From Trebonia sp963811335 (GTDB lineage Bacteria > Actinomycetota > Actinomycetes > Streptosporangiales > Streptosporangiaceae): 64,000 nucleotides of DNA. The notes below the pieces were generated by a model. That model saw only the letters and a list, made by a program, of their open reading frames with translations, was not told the DNA's origin and ran no database searches. The stretch lies in assembly GCA_963811335.1 (NCBI GenBank), contig CAWERB010000026.1, positions 124,001-188,000 on the forward strand, given 5' to 3'. Of this stretch, positions 7,379 through 17,022 are shown in pieces (positions within the stretch are counted from its first letter, which is position 1; every line of letters starts with the position of its first letter). The position numbers were made by a program, and so were the translations under genes.

Positions 7379-8278
7379 TCAGACGGCGCGCCACCTGGCC
7401 TCGCACCATGAGTAGACGCCGAACATCATCAGGCCGATCGCCACGACGACGAGCAGCCACGGGCCGAGCGGCGTGTGCGCGAGCGCCCGCAGCGCGGAGT
7501 CGATGCCCTTGGCCTGCCGCGGGCTGGCGTCCTTGGCCGCGATGACGAGGAAGACGCCGATGGTGGCGAACACGGCGCCGCGCGCGATCCCGCCTGCCTG
7601 GCCGAGGCGAGTGACGACCTTCCGCGTCCGCGGCGAGGCGGAGCCCATCCGCAGGTGCTTGAGGAACTTGAGCTTGTACGCGCGGTAGATGACGTAGAGC
7701 CCCGCGATCACGATGACGACGCCCGCGAGCGCGACGATCACCTGGCCGCCCTGGTGCTTCATGGCCGCGGCGGTCAGGTCCTGCGACTGGCTGTCGCTCG
7801 AGCCCGGCTGGCCGACGCCGAGCGCGTACTCGAGAATTCCGTAGGTAACGAGCGCGTAGAACACGGCGCGGGCCAGGTTCGCCAGCCGCTTGCTCGCCTT
7901 GCGGCCGTCCGCGTCGGGGCTGCCCCAGGCGGCTTCCGACAGCCGCCACAGCGTCATGCCGCCGAATCCGATCACCAGCAGCCACAGCATGACCGAGCCG
8001 AACCCGGTGTGCGCCACCAGGTGCACGGCGCCCGTGCGGTCGGCCTGCTGATGCGACCCGTTGACGGCGACCTGGACGGCGATGATGCCGATCAGGACGT
8101 ACATGACGCCCCGTGCGGTGAGGCCGGCCTTGGCCAGCCAGGTCAGCCAACTCCCGGCCCGCCCGCCCCGCCGCAGACGCCCGCCCCGCCCCGGACGCCC
8201 GCCCCGGCCGGCCCTGGCCCGCCGGGGCGCCGCTCTGCGGGCCCGGCCAGATCTGTGGAACAGCGTGTTGACAGTCAT
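7379..8278 (-). CDS. DUF1206 multi-pass membrane protein
   Basis: After a 45-residue Arg/Gly-rich cytoplasmic head come three repeats of the DUF1206 type, each with two transmembrane helices. They start at GLTARGVMYVLIGIIAVQVA, ANLARAVFYALVTYGILEYA and GQAGGIARGAVFATIGVFLV. Each repeat carries the conserved ARG/ARA-x(2-4)-Y/F motif at the helix start. Function is not established; the family is common in Actinomycetes and often sits near stress or envelope genes. ATG at 8278 has CGGAGG upstream. The Arg/Gly head is encoded by very GC-rich near-repeats at 8155-8230. Confidence 0.85.
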   Translation of the reverse strand: MTVNTLFHRSGRARRAAPRRARAGRGGRPGRGGRLRRGGRAGSWLTWLAKAGLTARGVMYVLIGIIAVQVAVNGSHQQADRTGAVHLVAHTGFGSVMLWLLVIGFGGMTLWRLSEAAWGSPDADGRKASKRLANLARAVFYALVTYGILEYALGVGQPGSSDSQSQDLTAAAMKHQGGQVIVALAGVVIVIAGLYVIYRAYKLKFLKHLRMGSASPRTRKVVTRLGQAGGIARGAVFATIGVFLVIAAKDASPRQAKGIDSALRALAHTPLGPWLLVVVAIGLMMFGVYSWCEARWRAV

Positions 8279-8324
8279 CGCGACCTCCGGGTTGAGGTGA
8301 TCTTGTTCGCTGGGACTTCCACGG

Positions 8325-9768
8325 TCAGTCACCCGCCTGCGGGCGGTAGACCAGCAGCTTCTTCGGCCGCTTGACGAGGCTGATCGCCTGCTTCGTCTCG
8401 GTCGCCTCGCCGTCCAGGCACAACGGCACCGAATCGGCCGTGGGCGACGCGATGCGGAGCGAGGTGGCCGACCAGGTCCGGTAGACGCGGCACCGGCCGA
8501 GCGTGCCGAGCAGGACCGCGGCGATGAGCCGCGTCCTGGCCAGCGGCTGCGAGCCGTCGACCACGCGGATGTCGAGGGTCCCGTCGGCGAGGTCGGGACG
8601 GTAGGCGGGCGCGGCACCGGACGGCTCGTACCGGCAGTTGCCGGCGAAAAGCAGCCAGACCCGCCGGCGGCGGCCGTTCACCACGAGCTCGACTGGCCTG
8701 CCCGTGCGCAGCACGCCGGCGAGCGCCACCAGCATGGCGGGCCACTTGCCCATGGCCGGCTCGAGCCTTTCCCTCGCCTTCACCAGGTCGACGTAGACGC
8801 CGGTGCTCGCGGTGTTCAGGAACGCCGCGCCGTCCGCGGTGGCCACGTCCACCAGCACGCTGTCACCGTCGCGCAGCGCGTCGAGCGCGTCATCCACCGA
8901 GCCGACGCCGAGGTCGGCGGCGAAATGATTGAAGGTGCCCGCCGGTACCACAAGCAGCGGCAGCCCGGCGTCGGCCGCGATCCCGGCGGCGAGCCTGATG
9001 GACCCGTCGCCGCCCGCGACGCCCAGGATCCGCGCTCGCGCCGCCGCCTTGCTGAACATGCTCTCCAGGTCGTCATCCGCGTCGGCCAGGACGATCTCGG
9101 CCTCAGGCAGCCTGGCATCGAGCGAGGCGGCGAGCTCGGCGGACGCGGTGCCCGCGCTTGCGTTGACGATGAGGACGAGGCCGGACCCGTCCGGCGACGC
9201 CGGCGCGCCGTGCCGCGGGCGCGCCGCCGCTGCGGGCTCGGCCGGGCGGAGCGGCCACCAGCGCAGCGTCGCCAGCCCCGCGGCGGTGCCGAGCGCGAAG
9301 CCGGCCAGCACGTCCGTCGGGTAGTGCACGCGGGCGATCACGCGTGACGCGCCGACGGCGGCCGCCAGGGCGCCGACGGGTACGGCGAGGGCCGGCACCT
9401 CAAGCGCGACGCCGGTCGCGAACGCGGCGGCGGCCGCGGCATGGCCCGAGGGGAAGGACGTGGTCTGCGGCATCCTGCGGGCGGAACTGCAGCGGGAAGT
9501 CGGGGCGCGTCCGGCCGACCAGCCGCTTGGCGAGCAGGTTGGCGGACGCGCTGGCGATGGCCATGCCCGCCAGGCCGCGCAGCGCCGCCCTGCGAGTCCA
9601 CTTGTCCCGCCGCGATCCGAGGCCGGCCGCCACGGCGATCCACAACGCCCCGTGGTCGGCGGCGCGGCCCAGGCCGAGCATCGCGCGGCCGAGCGCTTGC
9701 CCGTCGCCGGCCGTCACCCGCCGCAGCAGCCGCTGGTCTGCCGCCGCGAGCCGCTTGCGTATCGTCAC
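8325..9768 (-). pseudogene. PAP2 phosphatase-diacylglycerol kinase fusion with a frameshift
   Basis: The N-terminal part (from the GTG at 9768) is a PAP2-type membrane phosphatase: ANLLAKRLVGRTRPDFP, then after a frame change TSFPSGHAAAAAAF and SRVIARVHYPTDVLAG, which carry the phosphatase motifs KxxxxxxRP, PSGH and SRxxxxxHxxxD. The C-terminal part (about residues 190-470) is a lipid kinase with the nucleotide loop ILGVAGGDGSIRLAAG and VPAGTFNHFAADLG. One base is lost or gained near 9475, inside the segment between RPDFPLQFRP and PQTTSFPSGH. The fusion is a known actinobacterial architecture acting on membrane phospholipids. A single indel in otherwise perfect coding sequence could be a sequence error. 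Confidence 0.8.
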
Positions 9769-9924
9769 CCGGACGCTCCCTTGGTCGGAGGGAACTGCCG
9801 CGGTTACCGGTCGCGGCGAGCGCTCTTTAAGTACCGTGCGCCGCGCGATTTACTCATAATCGCTCCGCCCGGGCTTATCTCACTAAGTGGTGGATCTTCG
9901 AGCCGCTGCTGGCCGTGAGCGGGG

Positions 9925-10572
9925 TCAGCTGTTGAGGTACCTGACGACCGCCATGACCCGGCGATGGCGCTGCTCGTCGTCGGCTGGCAGGTCGAGCTTC
10001 ATGAAGATGCTGGCGACGTGCTTCTCGACCGCACCCGTGGTGACCACGAGCGCCTCGGCGATGCCGGCGTTGGACCGCCCTTCCGCCATCAGGCCGAGTA
10101 CCTCGCGCTCCTTGGGGGTGAGCCGGGCCAGCGGGTCGGCGTTCCTGCTGCGGGCAAGCAGCTGACGCACGACTTCCGGGTCAAGGGCGGTTCCGCCCGC
10201 GGCGACGCGACGGGCCGCCTCGATGAACTCGTCGATGTCCGCAACGCGGTCCTTGAGCAGGTAGCCGACGGCCCGGGTGTCGCCGGAGAGCAGTTCGGTG
10301 GCGTACCGCTCCTCAACGAACTGGGACAGGACGAGCAGGGCCACCTCCGGCCAGCGGCGGCGGATCTCGATCGCCGCGCGCAGCCCCTCGTCCCGGTACT
10401 CAGGCGGCATCCGCACGTCGATGATGGCCAGCTCCGGCCGCAGTTCCCCGACGGCCGCGAGCAGCGCCGCGGCGTCTCCCACGCCCGCGGCGACCTCGAT
10501 GCCGCCCTCGTCGAGCAGCCGGGTGATGCCCTCGCGCAGCAGCACGCTGTCGTCCGCGATCACGGCGCGCAC
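9925..10572 (-). CDS. NarL/LuxR-family response regulator
   Basis: Receiver domain (residues 1-120) with the acidic pair near the start (IADDS), phosphoacceptor Asp in LAIIDVRMPP and the Lys in GYLLKDRV. A LuxR HTH follows (about 150-205): LTPKEREVLGLMAEGRSNAGIAE. Its start overlaps the end of the sensor kinase gene by 13 bp, so the two are translationally coupled and form one two-component system. The target genes are not evident. Confidence 0.92.
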   Translation of the reverse strand: MRAVIADDSVLLREGITRLLDEGGIEVAAGVGDAAALLAAVGELRPELAIIDVRMPPEYRDEGLRAAIEIRRRWPEVALLVLSQFVEERYATELLSGDTRAVGYLLKDRVADIDEFIEAARRVAAGGTALDPEVVRQLLARSRNADPLARLTPKEREVLGLMAEGRSNAGIAEALVVTTGAVEKHVASIFMKLDLPADDEQRHRRVMAVVRYLNS

Positions 10573-11910
10573 GGGATCACCGCCTCGATCCTGGTCGGGC
10601 CCCCGGCGGGGCTGCTCAGGTCGAAGGTACCGTCAAGCGAGGCAACCCGGTCCGCCAGGCCCGCGAGCCCGCCGCCGGGATCGAGGTGGGCGCCGCCGCG
10701 CCCGTCGTCCTCGACGGTGACCCGCAGCGCGTCGCCGGCGTAGCTTATGCTCACCGCGGCCTGGCCGGCCGCCGAATGCTTGGAGATGTTGGTGACCGCC
10801 TCGGCCACCACGTAGTAGGCCGTCGTCTCGGCGGCCTGCGGCGGACGGCCAGGCAGGCTGACGTTCACCGAGACCGGGACGGAGCAGCTGGCGACGAGCG
10901 CGGACAGCGCGGCGTCCAGCCCCCGTTCGTCGAGCACCGACGGGTGAATGCCGCGGACCAGGTTACGCAGGTCCCCGGCGGCCCGCTTGGCCTCCTCGTG
11001 CGCGCGGTCGATGATGGACTGGGCCGCGCCGGGATCGGACCGTAGCCGGGCCCGGGCCAGGCCGAGGTCGAGTGCGAGGTTCACCAGCTGCGGCTGGAGC
11101 CCGTCATGCAGGTCACGTTCGATCCGCCTCCGTTCTGCTTCCGCTGAGGCGACCGCGAGCGAGCGGGCCGTGCTCAGCCGGGCAACCTCGGTGGACAACT
11201 GGCTGGCCCGGCTGGCGCCGAGCAGCCACCGGCCGAGCGCGGCCTCGGCGAGCGGGACGGCACGGACCACCGCCGGCCAGGCGAGCAGCCCGGCCACCCC
11301 GGTCAGCACCAGCGCGTTCACTTCGTCTGGCGTCAGGCTGACCGGGCCGAGCGCCCAGCCGATCAGGTATACCGGGCGGGGCGGCTGGGCGGCGAGCACG
11401 AAGCAGATGATGGCCGCCCACCACCACGCGACCGCGCAGAAGGCGAGCGCGCCGGCCATGAGCAGCCGCAGCGGCTGGTACCACACCAGCCGCCACAGCC
11501 AGCGAGACCGCGTCCATGCCTGCCAGCGGGCGTGGACGCCCGCACCAGGCTCGGCCCTGGGCAACTCCGGCGGCTCGATCTCGGCCCCCGAGAGCCACCG
11601 GATCCGCCGGCGGTCCACCCGGGCCAGCTGCACCGCGAACCACAGGGCACCGGCCCGGACCATGGTGCCAAGGCCGATGATCCAGGCGGTGGCGATCGTG
11701 AGCAGCATCATCAAGTGCGAGGGCATAGGAGAAGATCCCGCCGACCACGAGGGAGATCACCAGGTTGGCGGTCGCCCGCCAGGTGCCAGCGGACATCCAG
11801 TCGCGGGCCACCCGCAGGACAGCCGACGCCACCGCGCGCCCGGCGGCGCGCGCCGCCGGCGCGTCACGCGCGCTCGCGGCGGGCTGGTCCTCGGCAGGGA
11901 AATCGCCCAC
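10560..11910 (-). pseudogene. Two-component sensor histidine kinase (HisKA_3), frameshift in N-terminus
   Basis: The kinase core is intact: RRIERDLHDGLQPQLVNLAL with the phosphoacceptor His, then YYVVAEAVTNISKHSAA (N box) and VEDDGRGGAHLDPGGGLAGL (G boxes). Several transmembrane segments precede it. The natural N-terminus appears to begin at 11910 (MGDFPAEDQPAASARDAP), reading through WRATANLVISLVVGGIFSYA. One base is then out of frame near 11715, after which MMLLTIATAWIIGLG continues the same protein. Translation from the internal ATG at 11726 would still give a plausible shorter kinase of 388 residues, so function is not excluded. Partner of the downstream response regulator. Confidence 0.75.
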
Positions 11911-12178
11911 CAGGCAAGAGTACGCAGCCCTGCCGTGCGGGGAGTAGGGCTGGCCGGTGTCTTGGCGGTAGGGCGTGCCCCACTACGGCTCCTGGCCCGG
12001 CCCCGGCCGTGGGCAGGCGTTGCCTCGGGACCTGCGGAACCGCCGTCCTTCGCTACTCAAGCTTGCTGAATCAACATAGAAATGTCCCTACTATTGCTGT
12101 TTCGGCAAGAAAGCTTATGATCGTGGCGTTGCCGTAAGGCTTCGGCTGCTTCCTTGCTGCCTACGAACGGAGAGCGAC
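11911..12178. promoter_or_regulatory. Divergent promoter region, A+T-rich near the aldehyde dehydrogenase
   Basis: The last 120 bp before 12179 drop sharply in G+C (AATCAACATAGAAATGTCCC, TATTGCTGTTTCGGCAAG, CTTATGATCG). This is the likely promoter zone of the aldehyde dehydrogenase-Lrp operon. No convincing operator symmetry is seen. Confidence 0.35.
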
Positions 12179-13651
12179 ATGACGGCGGATCAGGACCTGA
12201 GCGAGGCGGTTGCCGCGCCGGGAGACGCGCGGCTGTTCATCGCCGGCGAGTACGTCGCCTCCCCGGGTGAGCGGTTCGAGGTCGTCTCGCCGGTGACCGG
12301 GGCGGTCATCGGGACCGTTCCCGTGCCCGGCGCGGCCGAGGTCGACGCGGCGGTCGCCGCCGCGCGCGCCGCGCAGCGCGCGTGGGCGCGGGTGAACGTG
12401 TGGGAGCGCGCGAAGGTCTGCCACGCGATCGGCGACGGGATCACCGCCAGGCGCGAGGCGCTGGCCCGGCTGCAGACCCTGGAGCAGGGCAAGCCGCTCG
12501 CCGAGTCGCTCGCCGACATCGACGAGGCCGCCACCCTCTTCCACCTGCACGCCGAGGACGCGGTGCGGCTGACCGGGGAAACGATCTCCTCGACCGACTC
12601 CGCCAAGCGGATGTGGACCTTCTACAAGCCGGTGGGCACCTGGGCGATCATCACGCCGTGGAACTTCCCGCTGCTGATGTTCGCCGAGTTCGTCGCGCCC
12701 GGCCTGGCCACCGGCAACGCGCACGTGGTCAAGCCGCCCGCGCACACCGCGTTCACGGTGCTCGCCGCCATGGAGATCCTCCAGGCGGCGGGGGTGCCGG
12801 CCGGCCTGGTCAGCGTCCTGCCGGGCGAGGGCCGGGTCGGGCAGTTGCTGGTCGAGCACCCGGGCACCGACGCGATCGGGTTCATCGGCTCCTCCGCCAC
12901 GGGAGCGAAGATCCAGGCGAGTGCCGGGCTCAAGCGCTCGCTGATGGAGTGCTCTGGCAACGGGCCGCTTGTCGTGCTCGACGACGCGGACCTGGAGGCC
13001 GCCGCGCGGGCCGCGGTCTACGGCGCTTACCTGTGCTCCGGGCAGGTGTGCTGCGCCACCGAGCGGGTGCTCGTTCACCAGTCCGTCCACGGCGCCTTCG
13101 TCGAGGCCGTGCTCGCCGAGGCGGACGCGGTGGTGCGGCTCGGCGACCCGTTCGACGCCAAGACCAACCTCGGGCCGCTCAATAACCAGGGCGTGGCCGC
13201 GAAGATGGACGCGCACCTCGCCGACGCCCGTGAGCGCGGGGCCCGGGTGCTGCGCGGCGGACGGCGCGCCGAGGGCTACCCCACCGACCTGTACTACGAG
13301 TTCACCGTCGTGGACGACGTGCCGGCGATGAGCCTGCTGTCGAACTTCGAGTCCTTCGGTCCCGTGGTCCCGGTCATCACCGGCCGCAGTGACGACGAGC
13401 TGCTGGAGATCGCGAACGCCGACGCGCTCGGCCTGCAGGGCGCGGTGTTCACGAACAACCTCGCGCGCGCCTACCGGTTCGTGGAGGAGCTGGCCACCGG
13501 ACAGGTCGTGGTTAACGACAGCACCTGCTGGTGGGACATCAACATGCCGTTCGGCGGGGCGGGCGGCCGCAACACCGGCTGGGGCAGGATCGGCGGCAAG
13601 CACACCCTGCTTGGCATGACCGACCTGCGCACTGGTGCCATCTCCCTGTGA
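12179..13651 (+). CDS. NAD(P)-dependent aldehyde dehydrogenase
   Basis: Full-length ALDH of 490 residues. The cofactor segment WAIITPWNFPLLMFAEFVAP (near 155), FIGSSATGAK (near 240), the general-base Glu in MECSGNGP (near 258) and the catalytic Cys region SGQVCCATERV (near 290) are all present. The enzyme oxidises an aldehyde to the acid. The Lrp/AsnC gene begins 10 bp after its stop, so an amino-acid or amine-derived aldehyde is a reasonable substrate guess. MELGGK is the commoner form of the Glu motif; MECSGN is a variant. ATG at 12179 follows GGAGAG. Confidence 0.9.
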   Translation: MTADQDLSEAVAAPGDARLFIAGEYVASPGERFEVVSPVTGAVIGTVPVPGAAEVDAAVAAARAAQRAWARVNVWERAKVCHAIGDGITARREALARLQTLEQGKPLAESLADIDEAATLFHLHAEDAVRLTGETISSTDSAKRMWTFYKPVGTWAIITPWNFPLLMFAEFVAPGLATGNAHVVKPPAHTAFTVLAAMEILQAAGVPAGLVSVLPGEGRVGQLLVEHPGTDAIGFIGSSATGAKIQASAGLKRSLMECSGNGPLVVLDDADLEAAARAAVYGAYLCSGQVCCATERVLVHQSVHGAFVEAVLAEADAVVRLGDPFDAKTNLGPLNNQGVAAKMDAHLADARERGARVLRGGRRAEGYPTDLYYEFTVVDDVPAMSLLSNFESFGPVVPVITGRSDDELLEIANADALGLQGAVFTNNLARAYRFVEELATGQVVVNDSTCWWDINMPFGGAGGRNTGWGRIGGKHTLLGMTDLRTGAISL

Positions 13652-13661
13652 CGAGGAGATC

Positions 13662-14213
13662 ATGCAGCCCACAGGGTTCGACGCCGTCGACCTGAAGATC
13701 ATCGCGATTCTCCAGGCCGACGGCCGGCGCTCCTACAGCGCGATAGCCGAGGAGCTCGACCTGCCCGCGTCCTCGGTGCGCTACCGCGTCCAGCGGCTGA
13801 CCGACTCCGGCTTCCTGCAGATCGTCGGCATCGCCGACCCGCTGGCCATCGGCTTCGAGCACCTCGCCATGATCGGCATCCGCACCCGGCCCGCCACCGC
13901 CCGCGCGGTGTGCGGCGCGCTGAAGGAGCTGCCGGAGACCAGCTACGTCATCATGACCGCCGGCCACTACGACGTGATGGCGGAAGTCATCTGCCGCGAC
14001 GTGCACCACTTCAGCGAGCTGATGGCCGAGCGCCTGCAGACGATCCCTGGCATCGTTTCCACCGACTCGTTCTTCGCCCTCGAGGTGCACAAGCTCGCCT
14101 ACGGCTGGGGGGTCGGCAACGTCGAACCCGCCTTCCCCGGGCGCCGCCCGGCCGGCGTTCAGGCGGCGGGTGAACCAGGCACGGAGCGTCAGGCGGCCGC
14201 GGACAGCCGGTGA
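13662..14213 (+). CDS. Lrp/AsnC family transcriptional regulator
   Basis: AsnC-type HTH (VDLKIIAILQADGRRSYSAI, then LPASSVRYRVQRLTDSGFLQ) in residues 8-60. A RAM ligand-binding domain (GHYDVMAEVICRDVHHFSEL) ends near residue 150, followed by a short nonconserved tail. ATG at 13662 has GAGGAG upstream and lies 10 bp after the aldehyde dehydrogenase stop. The two form an operon, and the regulator probably senses an amino acid linked to the dehydrogenase pathway. Confidence 0.9.
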   Translation: MQPTGFDAVDLKIIAILQADGRRSYSAIAEELDLPASSVRYRVQRLTDSGFLQIVGIADPLAIGFEHLAMIGIRTRPATARAVCGALKELPETSYVIMTAGHYDVMAEVICRDVHHFSELMAERLQTIPGIVSTDSFFALEVHKLAYGWGVGNVEPAFPGRRPAGVQAAGEPGTERQAAADSR

Positions 14214-14224
14214 CCGCCTCCTGG

Positions 14225-15115
14225 CTACTCCGCTAGCTGGTCCAGCCCGCTGCCCGGCAGCGGTGCGGGGATCTCCGCCGAGTCGGTGATCCGCAGCTTG
14301 CGGCGGGCCCGCTGGTAGAAGGTGGTCTGCCCGAGCCGCACCACGCGGGCGCCGCCGGGCCGTGCCCGCAGGTCAATGCGCTGGCCCGCGTCGGCGTAGC
14401 AGGAGACCCGCCCGTCCACCTCGATAGCCAGCGTCCCGCTTGACGGCAGCAGTTCAAGCGTGACCGTGTCGGTGACCGACAGCACCACGCCGCGGTTGTA
14501 GGCCGAGTGCGGAGCGGCTGGCGTGATCAGCAGCGCCTCGACCGACGGGCTCATGATCGGGCCGCCCGCCGAGAAGCTGTAGGCGGTGGACCCGGCGGGC
14601 GTGGCCGCGATCACCGCGTCGGCCGCGTAGCTGACGAACGGCTGCCCGCCGACCCGGACCGCCACGACGGCGCTGCCCTGCCCGGGGACGCGCACCGCGG
14701 CCACGTCGTTGAAGGCGGTGACCACCATCGAGCCGATCGTCGCGTCGATGGCCAGCCGCGGCTCGACGGTGAAGTCCTGCCTGTCGATGGCCGACAGCGC
14801 CGCGGGCAGCTCAGGCACGTCGACCTCGGCGAGGAAACCGAGCTTGCCGAGGTTGACCCCGAGCACCGGGGCCCGCTGCCCGTCGGCCAGCCGCATCGCC
14901 CGCAGCATCGTCCCGTCACCGCCAAGGCTGACCACCAGGTCGCTCCGCTGACCGAGTTCGCTGGCCGAGACCGCGGTCGCCGCGCAGTTCAGCCGCTTGA
15001 TCTCGTCCCCGATCCCCAGGACCTGCGTCCCGTTCCCGGCCGCCCAGCCAAGCACCGCCTCAACCGCCTCGGCCGAATCACGCTGCGGATGCAAGACAAG
15101 CCCGATCGTATGCAC
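14225..15115 (-). CDS. nadK: NAD kinase
   Basis: ATP-NAD kinase of 296 residues making NADP+. The diagnostic GGDGTMLRAMRL motif lies near residue 65, followed by GVNLGKLGFLAEVD. YAADAVIAATPAGSTAYSFS and AGGPIMSP form the second conserved block. Start is GTG at 15115. The gene stands alone, convergent with the Lrp gene. In most Actinomycetes nadK lies by recN and the tlyA methyltransferase gene, so this isolated copy may be a second NAD kinase. Confidence 0.92.
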   Translation of the reverse strand: MHTIGLVLHPQRDSAEAVEAVLGWAAGNGTQVLGIGDEIKRLNCAATAVSASELGQRSDLVVSLGGDGTMLRAMRLADGQRAPVLGVNLGKLGFLAEVDVPELPAALSAIDRQDFTVEPRLAIDATIGSMVVTAFNDVAAVRVPGQGSAVVAVRVGGQPFVSYAADAVIAATPAGSTAYSFSAGGPIMSPSVEALLITPAAPHSAYNRGVVLSVTDTVTLELLPSSGTLAIEVDGRVSCYADAGQRIDLRARPGGARVVRLGQTTFYQRARRKLRITDSAEIPAPLPGSGLDQLAE

Positions 15116-15519
15116 GTCGAAAGCCTATCGACCCCGGCCCGCCCTCACCGCAGGCCTGGCCAGGCGACTGCAGGCGGCCGGCCTGCTCAACCCCGCGGGC
15201 AGGCAGCACCTGCGCCCGCGCCGACGGCTCGACGGACTGTTGCTCCGAGGACAGGTCGGTGTGGGCCGCCGTCCAGCACCGTCGTCGACTGGCGGCCGGG
15301 AGGCCTCGATGCCCATGGCAGGACTTTAGCGATTTTTGTAGCGAAACGCTATTAATTGATACATAGAGTAAATCAATTGCAGGACTAGGCGGCGATCAAT
15401 AGGCGGGCGCGGAGCGAAGGCGAGGGGCCCCCGGGCCCCGATGCAGACTCCGCCCGCGAGACTTATACCGCGATTTGGGCAAAATGACACTCTAAAACTC
15501 GGTATATGTTCCCGGCCGC
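15116..15519. other. 400-bp intergenic region with A+T-rich hairpins
   Basis: No gene is supported. The segment 15328-15380 is unusually A+T-rich and holds TAGCGAAACGCTA (5-bp stem) and AATTGAT paired with ATCAATT 11 bp away. Another A+T-rich patch is at 15470-15510. These could be promoter or terminator elements between the nadK and P-loop kinase genes, both on the minus strand. Confidence 0.35.
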
Positions 15520-15990
15520 CTAGCCGATGACGGTCAGTGGCCCCTCCGGGGACGTGGGAACCTCGAAATGATCGAAGTAAGCAGCCGCGAGCTCCGTGCT
15601 GATCGCGAAGTCGTCGCCGTCCCGCGCCGCCCGCGCATCGATGCGCAAGAGCACCGTGGCCCGGTCCGTCGCCAGGTACACCGTCTCCGGAACCACGCCC
15701 AACGGCCTCAGCAACTTCCGGTAATCGTCCCGCATGCGACGCGACCAGAACGAGAAGTCGAGGACCACATCGGCTCCAGCGCGCACGAGGTCGACCAGGC
15801 GTGCGCGCAGCACCTGCTCGATGTCGCGGTGCACGTCCTCCGGTAGCGGCATGGCGGTGATGCCGCGAGACCACGCCTCCTGATCGAACGACAGGCGGGT
15901 CATTCCCTGCCGTTCGTACTGCCGAGCGACCGTGGACTTCCCAGATCCGGCTGGACCGCACATGAAGATCACCCGCCCCACGGCTGCCAC
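15520..15990 (-). CDS. AAA/P-loop small-molecule kinase-like protein
   Basis: The 156-residue P-loop protein has Walker A GPAGSGKST at residues 12-20 and LSFDQEAW near 33. VVLDFSFWSRRMRDDYR holds the Asp/Arg-rich segment of zeta-toxin/gluconate-kinase-like folds, and EVYLATDR-like YLATDRATVLLRI follows. Such orphan kinases phosphorylate small molecules or nucleotides; no substrate is indicated. GTG at 15990 is the likely start, with GTG at 15978 an alternative. Solitary gene. Confidence 0.75.
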   Translation of the reverse strand: MAAVGRVIFMCGPAGSGKSTVARQYERQGMTRLSFDQEAWSRGITAMPLPEDVHRDIEQVLRARLVDLVRAGADVVLDFSFWSRRMRDDYRKLLRPLGVVPETVYLATDRATVLLRIDARAARDGDDFAISTELAAAYFDHFEVPTSPEGPLTVIG

Positions 15991-16144
15991 TCTAGGCGAC
16001 GCGGCTGGGATCGCCTTCTACGGCGGGTCGCGGAAGTCGACGTACCGCCCGCCGAGGGGGACCTGCTCGCCGGGCTGACGCCGGGACCCGCTACGTTCCG
16101 AATGACGAACACCGCTGCACCCAGCCAGACAGGAACATCTCCTC

Positions 16145-16996
16145 ATGCGACTCATGCGCCTCGGGCAACCCGGCTCGGAAATACCCGCCGTGCTCACGGC
16201 GGAAGGCACTCATCTTGACCTGCGCCCGGTCACCGGCGACATCGACGGGGCCTTCCTCGCCGGCCCCGGGCTTGACCGGGCCCGCGCGGCCGTCGCGGCC
16301 GGGACGCTGCCCGCGCTCGACGCGACCGGGCTGCGGGTGGGCCCGCCGGTGGCCCGGCCCGGCGCGGTGCTCTGCATCGGCATGAACTACGCCGCGCACG
16401 CCGCGGAGACCGGCGCGGCCCCGCCCGAGCACCCCGTCCTGTTCTACAAGGGGCCGAACACCGTCGTCGGGCCCGACGACACCGTGCTCAACCCGCGAGG
16501 GGCGAGCAAGCTCGACTGGGAGGTCGAGCTCGCCGTCGTCATCGGCACCCGGGTGCGCTACCTCGAGTCGCCCGAGCGGGCACTGGAGCACGTCGCCGGG
16601 TACGCGATCAGCAACGACGTCTCCGAGCGCTATTTCCAGGCAGAGATCTCCGGCGGCCAGTGGTCCAAGGGCAAGAGCTGCGAGACCTTCAACCCGCTCG
16701 GCCCCTGGCTGGTCACCGCCGACGAGGTTGGCGACCCGCAGGCGCTCGGCCTGCGGACGTGGGTCAACGGTGACGTGCGGCAGGACTCCACGACCAGGGA
16801 CATGGTCTTCTCCGTCGCCGAGCTGATCTACCAGCTCAGCCAGGTCACCGTGCTTGAGCCCGGCGACATCCTCAACACCGGCACCCCGCAGGGGGTCGCC
16901 TTCGGCGGCCGGTTCCCCTACCTCGTACCCGGTGACACGGTTGAGCTGGAGATCGACCGCCTCGGCCGCCAGCGCCAGCTCATCGCCCAGGCATAG
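16145..16996 (+). CDS. Fumarylacetoacetate hydrolase family protein
   Basis: The FAH C-terminal-type hydrolase/isomerase (283 residues) has IGMNYAAHAAETG, KLDWEVELAVVIG with the metal-binding Glu pair near 125, GYAISNDVSERYFQ with a further acidic ligand near 160, and GDILNTGTPQGVAFG near the C-terminus. These enzymes act on 2-oxo acids such as oxaloacetate, 2-hydroxyhepta-dienedioate or acylpyruvates in aromatic and sugar-acid breakdown. The exact substrate cannot be read from sequence. ATG at 16145 with AGGAAC upstream; monocistronic. Confidence 0.88.
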   Translation: MRLMRLGQPGSEIPAVLTAEGTHLDLRPVTGDIDGAFLAGPGLDRARAAVAAGTLPALDATGLRVGPPVARPGAVLCIGMNYAAHAAETGAAPPEHPVLFYKGPNTVVGPDDTVLNPRGASKLDWEVELAVVIGTRVRYLESPERALEHVAGYAISNDVSERYFQAEISGGQWSKGKSCETFNPLGPWLVTADEVGDPQALGLRTWVNGDVRQDSTTRDMVFSVAELIYQLSQVTVLEPGDILNTGTPQGVAFGGRFPYLVPGDTVELEIDRLGRQRQLIAQA

Positions 16997-17022
16997 CACG
17001 ACCGCCGGCATAACCGGCTCGC

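Noticed and set aside
12161..13702. 513-codon minus-strand frame opposite the aldehyde dehydrogenase
   Set aside because: A typical antisense shadow of high-GC coding sequence; the plus strand carries all ALDH catalytic motifs.
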